Shown piece by piece: positions 42,949 to 51,593 of a DNA stretch of 64,000 nt (position 1 is its first letter; every line of letters begins with the position of its first letter). A program made the translations under genes and the position numbers. This DNA comes from Rhizobium sp. CB3090. GTDB taxonomy: Bacteria; Pseudomonadota; Alphaproteobacteria; Rhizobiales; Rhizobiaceae. Below the pieces are notes generated by a model. That model worked only from the letters and a program-made list of their open reading frames with translations. It was not told the DNA's origin and ran no database searches. The DNA lies in NCBI RefSeq assembly GCF_029714285.1, contig NZ_CP121662.1, forward strand, positions 3,689,501 through 3,753,500. The letters run 5' to 3'.

Positions 42949-43580
42949 GGATAATTCTCGTTTTGGAAAGCGGCCGTCGCGACGATGAGGTAGGTCGTCG
43001 GCATCGAACCGTCTGTTGGACGTATGGTGGTGAGGTAAGGCCGCAGCAGATCGGTTATCACCTGCCAGCGGTAGTAGGCACGCACCATGTTCTTCGATTC
43101 CGCACCGCCGGGTGCAAAATTGAAGCCTGTCGTGTTCAGATCGGAGTAGGGATCTGACGAGGTGCGCGGCACGGCTGTCGGCATGGCGGCGAAGGTCGCA
43201 TAGCTTTCGACATCGAGATAGAGATTGGTTGGCGTTGCGAGCTCGGCCGCCGAGCAGGCGATGATCACAGAGATCTCGTTGCAGAAGGCCTGGCGGAACT
43301 GCGCCGCGGTCATATCGGTGGTCGCGTTATGATTATAGGTGATCTGCCCGGTTCTGATCTCGCGCGACAGCGTATCGACGGCGTTGGAAACGACCTGCTC
43401 GGCGATGAAAGCAACGAAGGTTTCCAGAATTGCGAAGATGATCAGGAAATAGGGGATCGCCAGAAGGGCGAATTCGATGGCGGCAGTACCGTCGCGAGAG
43501 CGCACGAATGCGCGCAAGCGTCCGCCCGCACGCCGGCGTGCAAAAGTCTTGCCCCCAAGAAGATCGTCATCTGGCCTCAT
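42945..43580 (-). CDS. TadE-like minor pseudopilin (first of pair)
   Basis: 211 aa. After a basic cytoplasmic start it has RDGTAAIEFALLAIPYFLIIFAILETFVAFIAEQVV, the TadE helix, then a periplasmic domain with one Cys pair (AFCNEISVIIACS). Followed in overlap by a second TadE-like gene. Placement 160 bases from the CpaC-like gene and opposite to the pilin operon supports a role in Flp pilus biogenesis. Confidence 0.85.
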   Translation of the reverse strand: MRPDDDLLGGKTFARRRAGGRLRAFVRSRDGTAAIEFALLAIPYFLIIFAILETFVAFIAEQVVSNAVDTLSREIRTGQITYNHNATTDMTAAQFRQAFCNEISVIIACSAAELATPTNLYLDVESYATFAAMPTAVPRTSSDPYSDLNTTGFNFAPGGAESKNMVRAYYRWQVITDLLRPYLTTIRPTDGSMPTTYLIVATAAFQNENYP

Positions 43581-43741
43581 TCCGGAATCCGCGGCGATTT
43601 AAATGAGGTCAAGACTAGAGCTGCTTTCTTGATAATCCGTTTCGCATCTCTCTTCATATTGAAGGGATGCTTCGATTTATTCGAGAAGGGCAGCTCTATG
43701 TAAGTATAAATGAATATAAAGAGGGGACGAAGACGCTGCCG

Positions 43742-44164
43742 TTATTGGGCCGCGGATGTGGCGGCGGCGGTGTTGTTCTGTTGGGCATGCTGCTCGCAAT
43801 TGGGGGTGCAGGACAGCACCGAACGGTCGGTCTGACGGTACACGCGGACCGTATTGCCTTCGTCGATCGAAACCAGGATACGTTCGTCCACGATCGCATT
43901 GCCGTCCGAATCGAGCAGGACGATGTTCGTGGTGCCGAAGCTTCGACCGGTCAGCACGATGGTCTTCGGGTCGGCGACCGTCGCGTCTGCGACCTGCGAG
44001 TTGCCGACAATAACCTTGCTGACGGGACGATCGAGCTTCAAAACGCGCGCATGATCCATGTAGACGCGCAGCATGCCGTCGTCAGCGGCGTGGGAAAACT
44101 GCGGCGTCAGGCCCATAGCTGCGACAACGCAGGCAACGAATGCGATTTTGCCGCGGGTTGGCAT
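43742..44164 (-). CDS. CpaC-like N-terminal-domain protein (secretin-related, no channel)
   Basis: 140 aa. Signal peptide MPTRGKIAFVACVVAAMGLTPQFSHA, then DDGMLRVYMDHARVLKLDRPVSKVIVGNSQVADATVADPKTIVLTGRSFGTTNIVLLD, which is the same domain as the start of CpaC at about residues 45-105. The secretin channel is absent, and the C-terminus is a short Gln/Ala tail after a Cys pair. It likely sits in the periplasm and helps the CpaC ring, or acts as an independent partner. Confidence 0.85.
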   Translation of the reverse strand: MPTRGKIAFVACVVAAMGLTPQFSHAADDGMLRVYMDHARVLKLDRPVSKVIVGNSQVADATVADPKTIVLTGRSFGTTNIVLLDSDGNAIVDERILVSIDEGNTVRVYRQTDRSVLSCTPNCEQHAQQNNTAAATSAAQ

Positions 44165-44570
44165 AGTCTGGGCCTCGTGAAGCTGATGGCGAAAATGATT
44201 GCCGAATAGAATGAGAAAGAATGGTGAATGAACAATTAAGAGAAGGACTATTCGTCCAATTCGGATGCAGCGGCGCCTCTTCCCTTTCCATTTTGGGATT
44301 TCCCTACGGGAGTTGCAATATACCGGGACAATTCCTGCGTGTTGCTAATATATAAAATCCTAATCATTACGAAGAGGCTGAAGATTTTCTTTAAAAATGC
44401 TCGAAAAGACATGAATTGACGTTAACTAGTCTATTTGCGCTTTAGAATTTCCGATCTGTTAACCCACTTCCTTAAAGCGATGGAAACGGCCAATCGCTAC
44501 CGTGCAGTTCATCCGATCAACGGCAAACAGTTGGCGGACGTGCTGTCAACAAAATGAGTGGAGTTAACCT
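44165..44570. other. Divergent intergenic region before the flp pilin gene
   Basis: 406 AT-rich bases that must hold the promoters for the CpaC-like gene (left) and flp (right). A TTGACG at 44416-44421 is a possible -35 box for flp but no convincing -10 follows at 16-18 bases. No coding frame is supported. Confidence 0.4.
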
Positions 44571-44759
44571 ATGACCAAGCTTTTTTCCCGTTTCCTGAAG
44601 GACGAATCCGGTGCGACCGCAATTGAATATGGCCTGATCGCTGCGCTGATCTCCGTCGCCATCATTACCGGCGCTACGACCCTGGGCAATACGCTCAGCA
44701 ATACGTTCACGAACATTTCGACCCAGATGAGCACTGCTTCCGGTCAGCATGCGAACTAA
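44571..44759 (+). CDS. Flp-type major pilin
   Basis: 62 aa with the Flp signature FLKDESGATAIEYGLIAALISVAIITGATTLG: cleavage by CpaA is expected before GATAIEYGL or just within ESG, leaving Glu at +5 and Tyr next to it. The helix continues to the end, typical for the short Flp/Fap pilins. GGAG is at a good distance from ATG 44571. It is followed by a strong terminator, so pilin can be made far above the assembly proteins. Confidence 0.93.
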   Translation: MTKLFSRFLKDESGATAIEYGLIAALISVAIITGATTLGNTLSNTFTNISTQMSTASGQHAN

Positions 44760-44781
44760 TAATTGTGACAGGATATTTCCG

Positions 44782-44810
44782 AAAACCGCCCAGTATTTGG
44801 GCGGTTTTTG
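44782..44810 (+). terminator. Terminator after the flp pilin gene
   Basis: AAAACCGCCCA (44782-44792) and TGGGCGGTTTT (44798-44808) form an 11-bp stem with a 5-nt loop, ending in a T run. It separates the pilin from cpaA and lets pilin be expressed in excess. Confidence 0.85.
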
Positions 44811-44834
44811 ATTTTGTAGTTTGAGGAATATCCA

Positions 44835-45344
44835 ATGCTTCAAGCAACATTGTTGATCTTCCCGCTCTGCCTTGCGGTCGCGGCTTTCTCAGACTTGTTC
44901 ACGATGACGATCCCGAACCGCGTATCGCTCATATTGGCCGGTTCCTTCATCGTACTTGCGCCGCTCGAAGGCGTGGCATGGGCTGACATCGGCATGCACT
45001 TTGCCGGCGCGGCCGTTGTTTTCTGTGCCTGTTTTGCGCTCTTCGCATTAAACGTCATGGGTGGTGGTGACGCCAAGCTCCTGGCAGCCTCCGCAGTCTG
45101 GTTCGGCTTCGACCCTTCACTTCTGGCCTTCCTCGTCTATGTCGCCTTCCTCGGCGGCGTGCTAACGATCGTCATTCTGGTTATACGCTCGCAGTCGAGC
45201 GCCATCCTGGCCATGCGCCTGCCGCTGCCGAACTCGCTGCTGATTGCCAAAAAGATCCCCTACGGCATCGCGATCGCCATTGGCGGCTTCCTGGCCTTTC
45301 CCTCGTCGCCTATGGTGGCGGCAGCGGCATCGCATATTATCTAA
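44835..45344 (+). CDS. cpaA: Prepilin peptidase CpaA (TadV)
   Basis: 169-aa A24-family aspartic peptidase in the inner membrane, with about 5-6 helices. Catalytic Asp20 lies in FSDLFTMTIPNR and Asp79 in MGGGDAKL, the GxGD motif. It lacks the N-methylation domain, as is normal for the Tad branch. It would process Flp and the TadE-like pseudopilins. It lies 75 bases after the pilin, beyond its terminator. Confidence 0.92.
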   Translation: MLQATLLIFPLCLAVAAFSDLFTMTIPNRVSLILAGSFIVLAPLEGVAWADIGMHFAGAAVVFCACFALFALNVMGGGDAKLLAASAVWFGFDPSLLAFLVYVAFLGGVLTIVILVIRSQSSAILAMRLPLPNSLLIAKKIPYGIAIAIGGFLAFPSSPMVAAAASHII

Positions 45345-45502
45345 ATTAGATATTTCTAAGTATTAATGATGTATTGCAGGTTTTTATATCTTGCGCGACT
45401 TTAATAGTGGTTCTTAAATGATCGTAAATGTAATATACCATTAACCATAATTACACCAATTCCTGAGCATTCTGCGGGACGAAGAGTCGTGTTCCCCAAG
45501 GA

Positions 45503-46321
45503 ATGATCATGAAACCTGCTCGCTTAATGATACTCGCGGTAGCAGTTGTCGCGGCAGGGCTTGCCGGACTGCTGGCGATGCATCTGGCTGGCTCGCGCAA
45601 TGTCGTGCCGCGCATCGAAGCGGTGGTAGAAAAGGAAGCGACGGTCAATGTGCTCGTCGCCGACGCCAATCTTCCGATTGGCTCGCGGCTGAATGAGAAG
45701 TCGATCCACTGGATGGCATGGCCGCAGAACGGCGTCGTCAAGGGTTTCATCACCGAAGCGGAACGCCCCGATGCACTGAAAGACCTGAACGGCGCGATCG
45801 TCCGTCTGCCGATCTTTGAAGGCGAACCTATCCGCGAAGAAAAAGTCGCCGATTCCAACAGCCACATTCTCTCCTCGCTGCTGCCCTCCGGGAAACGCGC
45901 GGTCTCCACCGAAATTTCCGTCGCCACCGGTGCTGGCGGTTTCATTCTCCCCAATGACCGGGTCGACGTGATCATGGTGCGCAAGGGTGATACCCAGAAA
46001 TTCGTAACAGAGACGGTACTCAGCAATGTCCGCGTGCTCGCCATAGATCAGCAGGTCGAGGAAAAGCAGGATGGCAGCAAATCCGTGGTCGGCACGACCG
46101 CGACGCTCGAACTGACGCCGGATCAGACCAAGGTGCTCGCCGTCGCCCAGCAAATGGCCGACCGCCTGACGCTGGCGCTGCGCTCCGTTGCCGATGCCCA
46201 GCAGCCGGATACGACTGCTGCCGATTACCTGCTGACCGGCGATAGCGGCAGTTCCGTCGTCCAGGTCATCAAATCGGGCGCAATCGTCACCAACGGCACA
46301 GCCGCAGCCAAGACGCCATGA
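45503..46321 (+). CDS. cpaB: Pilus assembly protein CpaB (RcpC)
   Basis: 272 aa. An N-terminal membrane anchor (RLMILAVAVVAAGLAGLLAMHLAG) is followed by an SAF domain, TVNVLVADANLPIGSRLNEKSIHWMAWPQ, as in all RcpC/CpaB proteins, and by the conserved periplasmic block AVSTEISVATGAGGFILPNDRVDVIMVR. It probably organises the secretin in the periplasm. ATG 45503 or 45509 (ATGATCATG) can serve. Its stop overlaps a possible early start of cpaC. Confidence 0.92.
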   Translation: MIMKPARLMILAVAVVAAGLAGLLAMHLAGSRNVVPRIEAVVEKEATVNVLVADANLPIGSRLNEKSIHWMAWPQNGVVKGFITEAERPDALKDLNGAIVRLPIFEGEPIREEKVADSNSHILSSLLPSGKRAVSTEISVATGAGGFILPNDRVDVIMVRKGDTQKFVTETVLSNVRVLAIDQQVEEKQDGSKSVVGTTATLELTPDQTKVLAVAQQMADRLTLALRSVADAQQPDTTAADYLLTGDSGSSVVQVIKSGAIVTNGTAAAKTP

Positions 46322-46335
46322 GAAGGGGCGGGATT

Positions 46336-47835
46336 ATGTTAAAGACCAGCAAACCGATCGGCCTCCTCTCGCTCGCGGCTCTCTCTTTTTCGGTCGCTTT
46401 CGCCGGCCTGCCTTTCACAGAGGCGCCGGCCTTCCTGCGCATGGCGACGGCGAAGGCCGACGGTTCCGACAGCATCGTCACCATTGCCGGCCTCGGCACC
46501 AGACGCACGCTGAAGCTCGGCCTCAACAAGGCGCTGGTGGTCGATTTGCCGGCGGATGCCCATGATATTCTCGTCTCCGATCCGAAGATGGCCGATGCTG
46601 TGACGCGCACCTCGCGCCGCATCTATCTCTTCGGCAAGACGGTCGGCCAGACCAATATATTCGTTTTCGGCGCCGACGGGAAAGAGATCGTCAGCCTCGA
46701 CCTGCAGATCGAGCGCGACATTTCCACGCTTCAGGCCAACATCAAGCGCTTCATTCCGGACTCCGACATCAACGTCGAGATCGTCTCCGACAACATCGTC
46801 ATGACCGGCACGGTTCGCACGCCGCAGGATTCGTCGCGCGCCGAACAGCTCGCCGAGGCCTTCCTCAAGGGCGGTGAAGCGACGACCCGCAATGAAACCG
46901 CAAGCGCCAGCGGCGGCGACAATTCCGTCGCCCTCTTTGCCGAATCACGCCAGACGTCACAGATCGTCAACCTTCTGCAGATCGAGGGCGAGGATCAGGT
47001 GACGCTGAAGGTCACTGTTGCCGAGATCAAGCGTAGCGTGCTGAAGCAAATCGGCTTCGACAATCTGGTCAGCAATTCCTCCGGCCTGACCGTCGCCCAA
47101 CTCGGCAGTATTACCAGTGATGCGACAGCGGCTGCGGGTAGTGGCGGTATCGCCGCTCTGTTCAAGACCGCCATCGGCAAATACAACATCAGCACCTATC
47201 TTAACGCAATGGAACAAGCTGGCGCCGTCCGCACATTGGCAGAACCGACGCTGACGGCGATTTCAGGACAGGCTGCGACCTTTAATTCCGGTGGCCAGAC
47301 GCTCTATTCCACTACAGACAAAGACGGCAACGTAACGATCACCCCTTTTACCTACGGTGTAAGCTTGGCCTTCACACCGGTGGTTCTGTCTGCAGGACGC
47401 ATCAGCCTTCATATCCAGACCCAGGTGTCCAATCCGGTCGGTACAACTGGAACCGCGACGTATAATCAGCGGGCGGCCGACACTTCGGTCGAGTTGCCCT
47501 CTGGTGGCTCCATTGCGCTGGCGGGTCTCCTTAGTGACAGCGTCCAGCAAACCACCAACGGCACCCCCGGCGCCTCGAAGATTCCGATCCTCGGCGCGCT
47601 CTTCCGCCAAAAGAGTTTTGAACGCGATGAAAGCGAACTCGTGATCATCGCGACGCCTTATCTGGTGCGGCCGGTAGCGCGCGCTCAGCTCGCTCGTCCC
47701 GACGATAATTTTTCACCGAGCAACGATGTTTCCGCCTTCTTCATGAACCGTGTCAACAAGATCTACGGGCACAAGGATGGGCCGCCGGTTGCGGATGCCG
47801 ATTTCCACGGCACGGTCGGCTTTATCTACAAGTGA
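46336..47835 (+). CDS. cpaC: Outer-membrane secretin CpaC (RcpA)
   Basis: 499 aa from ATG 46336, favoured because AGAAGGGGCGGG stands just before it; ATG 46318 (ATGA overlap with cpaB) is possible. Signal-type start, then the N0-like domain (LGLNKALVVDLPADAHDILVSDPKMADAVTRTSRRIYLFGKTVGQTNIFV), a second periplasmic domain, and the secretin core (VAEIKRSVLKQIGFDN; AEPTLTAISGQAATFNSGGQ; VELPSGGSIALAGLL; VPILGALFRQKSFERDESELVIIATPYLV). It forms the exit channel for the pilus. Confidence 0.95.
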   Translation: MLKTSKPIGLLSLAALSFSVAFAGLPFTEAPAFLRMATAKADGSDSIVTIAGLGTRRTLKLGLNKALVVDLPADAHDILVSDPKMADAVTRTSRRIYLFGKTVGQTNIFVFGADGKEIVSLDLQIERDISTLQANIKRFIPDSDINVEIVSDNIVMTGTVRTPQDSSRAEQLAEAFLKGGEATTRNETASASGGDNSVALFAESRQTSQIVNLLQIEGEDQVTLKVTVAEIKRSVLKQIGFDNLVSNSSGLTVAQLGSITSDATAAAGSGGIAALFKTAIGKYNISTYLNAMEQAGAVRTLAEPTLTAISGQAATFNSGGQTLYSTTDKDGNVTITPFTYGVSLAFTPVVLSAGRISLHIQTQVSNPVGTTGTATYNQRAADTSVELPSGGSIALAGLLSDSVQQTTNGTPGASKIPILGALFRQKSFERDESELVIIATPYLVRPVARAQLARPDDNFSPSNDVSAFFMNRVNKIYGHKDGPPVADADFHGTVGFIYK

Positions 47836-47848
47836 GGGGAGACGGACG

Positions 47849-48610
47849 ATGACGCGCCCCTTTTCAACCAAAACAACGAGAGACCGAAAAATGGCCAGCC
47901 TCGATCGCAATGCGCCCCGTATCACCAGGCCGCGATTTGCCGCCCTGGCCTTGATCATGATGGCTGCCACCGTCAGCGGATGTGCGGGCTCGCCGGATGG
48001 CATGACGACCAGTGCTATTTCCGACGACTATCGTCAGCGTCACCCCATCGTGCTGACCGAAAAGGAGCATCACGTCGACATTCCGGTCATTGCGGGCGAC
48101 CGCCGTATTACGACGGGCGCCCGCGACACGGTTCGCGGCTTCGTGCAGGACTATAAGGCGCATGCTTCCGGCACTGTCGAAATCCTGGCGCCCGGCGGTT
48201 CGGCCAATGCGCCTGGGGTTTCTTCGTTCCGCAGGCAGATCCGGCAGGAGCTTGTCGCAAGCGGCATTCCTTCGGCGCGCATCGTCGACAGTTATTATCA
48301 AACCAGCGGCCCAGGGGATGCTGCGCCGATCCGCCTGCGCTTCATGGCAACGACGGCGACCACTAATGCCTGCGGCCAATGGCCGGAAGATCTGTCCGCC
48401 AACGCCTTCGACAACCAGAATTATTACAATTTCGGCTGCGCCACTCAGAACAACCTCGCAGCACAGGTCGCCAATCCGACCGACCTCATCGCGCCGCGCG
48501 CCATGTCGCCGATCGATACTGACCAGCGCAGCAAGGTGATCGACAATTATCGCAGCGGCAACGTCCCGACCAGCACGGCGACGATTGGCGGCTTTAGCAG
48601 CGGTTCCTGA
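47849..48610 (+). CDS. cpaD: Pilus assembly lipoprotein CpaD
   Basis: 253 aa from ATG 47849, with GGGGAGACG in front; the frame is open upstream but overlaps cpaC. A hydrophobic signal ends in the lipobox VSGC (lipid-modified Cys). The mature part includes HPIVLTEKEHHVDIPVIAGDRRIT and CGQWPEDLSANAFDNQNYYNFGCATQNNLAAQVANPTDLIAPR, the CpaD family signature with its two Cys. It is thought to help the secretin in the outer membrane. Confidence 0.93.
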   Translation: MTRPFSTKTTRDRKMASLDRNAPRITRPRFAALALIMMAATVSGCAGSPDGMTTSAISDDYRQRHPIVLTEKEHHVDIPVIAGDRRITTGARDTVRGFVQDYKAHASGTVEILAPGGSANAPGVSSFRRQIRQELVASGIPSARIVDSYYQTSGPGDAAPIRLRFMATTATTNACGQWPEDLSANAFDNQNYYNFGCATQNNLAAQVANPTDLIAPRAMSPIDTDQRSKVIDNYRSGNVPTSTATIGGFSSGS

Positions 48611-48647
48611 GCATGAGGATAACTGGCCGGCGGAACAGGATAGAATC

Positions 48648-49919
48648 ATGAGCGCTATCAATTACGATATCAGAAAGACCGAAGCGGAGGCCGAGGATGC
48701 GCCCCGCACGGGCGATCTTGAAAACATGCGGCCATTGCCGCGCATCTCCGTGCATGCCTTTTGCGAAAGCGAGCAGTTGCAGCAGGTGATGGACCGCTGC
48801 GCCAATGACCGACGCATGTCCAAGGTCAGCCTCAGGATCACCAGCGGCAGCACGGCGGCGGCGGCAAACATGTTCGCTTCGACGCCGACGCCCAATCTGA
48901 TCATCCTGGAAACCCGAGCCAATCCCAGCAATCTGCTGGCAGAGCTCGCGCCGCTCGCTGCCGTCTGCGATCCCAGCACCAAGGTGGTGATCGTCGGCTA
49001 TCATAATGATATCGGCCTCTATCGCGAACTCATCCGCAACGGTATTTCCGAATATATGGTCCAGCCGGTTGCCATGGTCGATGTCATGGCGGCGATGACG
49101 GCGATCTTCGTCGATCCCGATGCCGAGCCGCTCGGCCGCAGCGTCGCCTTCATCGGCGCCAAGGGCGGGGTAGGGGCGTCCACCATCGCCCATAATTGCG
49201 CCTTCGGCATCTCCAATTTGTTCTCCACAGAGACCATTCTCGCCGATCTCGACCTGCCGTACGGCACCGCCAATATCGATTTCGATCAGGACCCGGCCCA
49301 GGGCATCGCCGAAGCCGTCTATGCGCCGGAGCGTCTTGACGAGGTTTTCCTCGATCGCCTCTTGACCAAATGTTCGCAGCACCTGTCGCTGCTCGCTGCG
49401 CCCTCCATGCTCGACCGCGCCTATGATTTCGACGGCCAGGCCTTCCAGCCCGTGCTCGACGTCCTGCAGCGCAGCGCGCCGGTGAGCGTTCTCGACGTGC
49501 CGCATCTCTGGACGGAATGGACACGCTCCGTGCTTTCGGCTGTCGATGAAGTCGTGATTTGCGCGGTTCCCGACCTTGCCAATCTGCGCAACGCCAAGAA
49601 CATGCTGGATGCGCTGCGCAAGCTTCGCCCCAACGACAAGGCGCCGCATCTCATCCTCAATCAGGTCGGCATGCCGAAGCGCCCGGAAATCGGTCCTTCG
49701 GAGTTCTGCGAGCCGCTGGAAGCCGATCCGATCGCCATCATTCCCTTCGATATCAATCTGTTCGGCAACGCCGCCAACAGCGGCCGGATGATTTCGGAGA
49801 CCGACCCGAAATCACCGGTCGCCGAGACCTTCTCGCAGATATCGCACATCGTTACGGGGCGTGTTGCGCTGAAGAAGGCGAAGAAGGGCGGCCTGCTTGG
49901 CCTCCTGAAGCGAAAGTAA
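48648..49919 (+). CDS. cpaE: Pilus assembly ATPase-like protein CpaE (TadZ)
   Basis: 423 aa from ATG 48648 (AGGA upstream). The N-terminal half is a receiver-like domain (PNLIILETRANPSNLLAELAPLAAVCDPSTKVVIVGYHNDI). The C-terminal half is a ParA/MinD-type fold with AFIGAKGGVGASTIAHN at about 165-181, a deviant Walker A in which the usual Lys-Ser/Thr pair is changed. TadZ proteins localise the pilus machine in the cell, often to a pole. The next gene, cpaF, is 182 bases away, separated by a RIME-like repeat. Confidence 0.93.
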   Translation: MSAINYDIRKTEAEAEDAPRTGDLENMRPLPRISVHAFCESEQLQQVMDRCANDRRMSKVSLRITSGSTAAAANMFASTPTPNLIILETRANPSNLLAELAPLAAVCDPSTKVVIVGYHNDIGLYRELIRNGISEYMVQPVAMVDVMAAMTAIFVDPDAEPLGRSVAFIGAKGGVGASTIAHNCAFGISNLFSTETILADLDLPYGTANIDFDQDPAQGIAEAVYAPERLDEVFLDRLLTKCSQHLSLLAAPSMLDRAYDFDGQAFQPVLDVLQRSAPVSVLDVPHLWTEWTRSVLSAVDEVVICAVPDLANLRNAKNMLDALRKLRPNDKAPHLILNQVGMPKRPEIGPSEFCEPLEADPIAIIPFDINLFGNAANSGRMISETDPKSPVAETFSQISHIVTGRVALKKAKKGGLLGLLKRK

Positions 49920-49931
49920 TCGTTTGATGTC

Positions 49932-50083
49932 GCATGATCTCGTTCGAAGGCCGGTTCGTGTTTTTGAGATCATGCTCTTAGAGCGTTCCAGGAAAAGTGC
50001 GAAGCGGTTTTCCGTCCGGAATGTGTGAAAACAAAGGGATAGAGCGGGAAAGCGATTCCGTGGAACGCTGAACCGCTCTAGCG
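49932..50083. repeat. RIME-like palindromic repeat between cpaE and cpaF
   Basis: Two nested inverted repeats: GCATGATCTC (49932-49941) with GAGATCATGC (49966-49975), and AGCGTTCCA (49982-49990) with TGGAACGCT (50061-50069). The wording (TTCCAGGAAAAGTGCGAAGC, then GCGATTCCGTGGAACGCTG) is that of the rhizobial intergenic mosaic element. When transcribed it folds into long hairpins inside the pilus operon. Confidence 0.75.
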
Positions 50084-50101
50084 TAGAATTGGATCGACGG
50101 C

Positions 50102-51583
50102 ATGTTTGGCAGACGCGGAAATGAAGGTCCTGCAAAGAGCGGCGGCGTAACGCCTCCGCCGTCGCCGCCTCGCGCGCCGTCCGCTGCCGCGCCTGCTGCA
50201 TCGACCGTGCTGGTAGAGCCGGCGCGCGAGGGATCGCAGTCACGCCAGCATGTGGCGCCGCCGTCGATGCAGACGCCGACGCGCCGCCGGCCGGCGCGTA
50301 CCGAAGAATATTACGATACCAAGTCGCAGGTCTTTTCCGCGCTGATCGATACGATCGACCTGTCGCAGCTTGCCAAGCTCGATGCCGAGGCTGCGCGCGA
50401 GGAAATCCGCGACATCGTCAATGACATCATCACCATCAAGAATTTCGCGATGTCGATTTCCGAGCAGGAAGAGCTGCTCGAGGATATCTGCAACGACGTG
50501 CTGGGTTACGGTCCGCTCGAACCGCTGCTCGCCCGCGACGATATCGCAGACATCATGGTCAACGGCGCCGGTCAGACCTTTATCGAAGTCGGCGGCAAGA
50601 CGGTGGAATCGGAAATCCGCTTCCGCGACAATGCCCAGCTCCTGTCCATCTGCCAGCGCATCGTCAGCCAGGTCGGCCGCCGCGTCGATGAATCGAGCCC
50701 GATCTGCGACGCCCGCCTGCCGGACGGATCGCGCGTCAATGTCATCGCACCACCGCTGTCGATCGATGGCCCGGCGCTCACTATCCGCAAATTCAAGAAG
50801 GACAAGCTGACGCTCGACCAGCTCGTCCGCTTCGGCGCCATCACGCCGGAGGGCGCCACGCTGCTGCAGATCATCGGCCGCGTTCGTTGCAATGTCGTCA
50901 TTTCCGGCGGTACCGGTTCGGGCAAGACGACGCTTTTGAACTGCCTTACCAACTACATCGATCGCGACGAGCGCGTCATCACCTGCGAAGACACGGCCGA
51001 ACTGCAACTGCAGCAGCCGCATGTCGTCCGCCTTGAAACACGTCCCCCGAATATCGAAGGCGAGGGTGAGATCACGATGCGCGATCTTGTCAAGAACTGC
51101 CTGCGTATGCGTCCTGAGCGCATCATCGTCGGCGAAGTGCGCGGACCGGAGGTCTTCGACCTGTTGCAGGCGATGAACACCGGCCATGACGGTTCGATGG
51201 GAACGATCCATGCCAACACCCCGCGCGAGTGCCTGAGCCGTATGGAATCGATGATCGCCATGGGTGGTTTCAGCCTGCCGGCGAAGACGGTGCGCGAGAT
51301 CATCTCGACCTCCGTCGACGTGGTCATCCAGGCTGCCCGCCTGCGCGACGGTTCGCGCCGCATCACCCAGATCACCGAGGTGATGGGCATGGAAGGCGAT
51401 GTGATCATCACGCAGGACCTGATGCGCTACGAGATCGAAGGCGAAGATGCGGGCGGTCGCATTATCGGACGGCATGTGTCGACCGGCATTGGCAAGCCGA
51501 ACTTCTGGGATCGCGCCCGCTATTACAACGAGGAAAAGCGCTTGGCCGCTGCCCTCGACGAAATGGAAAACAAGTCGAAATAG
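50102..51583 (+). CDS. cpaF: Pilus assembly ATPase CpaF (TadA)
   Basis: 493-aa secretion ATPase of the VirB11/TadA family that powers pilus extension and probably retraction. After a Pro-rich disordered start come the N-terminal domain ([31 protein letters not shown]), Walker [14 protein letters not shown] (about 267-279), the Asp/Walker B region [38 protein letters not shown] (His box included) and the conserved C-terminus. Everything expected is present. Starts 182 bases after cpaE. Confidence 0.95.
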   Translation: MFGRRGNEGPAKSGGVTPPPSPPRAPSAAAPAASTVLVEPAREGSQSRQHVAPPSMQTPTRRRPARTEEYYDTKSQVFSALIDTIDLSQLAKLDAEAAREEIRDIVNDIITIKNFAMSISEQEELLEDICNDVLGYGPLEPLLARDDIADIMVNGAGQTFIEVGGKTVESEIRFRDNAQLLSICQRIVSQVGRRVDESSPICDARLPDGSRVNVIAPPLSIDGPALTIRKFKKDKLTLDQLVRFGAITPEGATLLQIIGRVRCNVVISGGTGSGKTTLLNCLTNYIDRDERVITCEDTAELQLQQPHVVRLETRPPNIEGEGEITMRDLVKNCLRMRPERIIVGEVRGPEVFDLLQAMNTGHDGSMGTIHANTPRECLSRMESMIAMGGFSLPAKTVREIISTSVDVVIQAARLRDGSRRITQITEVMGMEGDVIITQDLMRYEIEGEDAGGRIIGRHVSTGIGKPNFWDRARYYNEEKRLAAALDEMENKSK

Positions 51584-51593
51584 GACTTTCCCG

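Noticed and set aside
44416..44446. Sigma-70 type promoter for flp from TTGACG and TTTAGA
   Set aside because: The spacing is 19 bases and the -10 match is poor, so I do not list it as a promoter.
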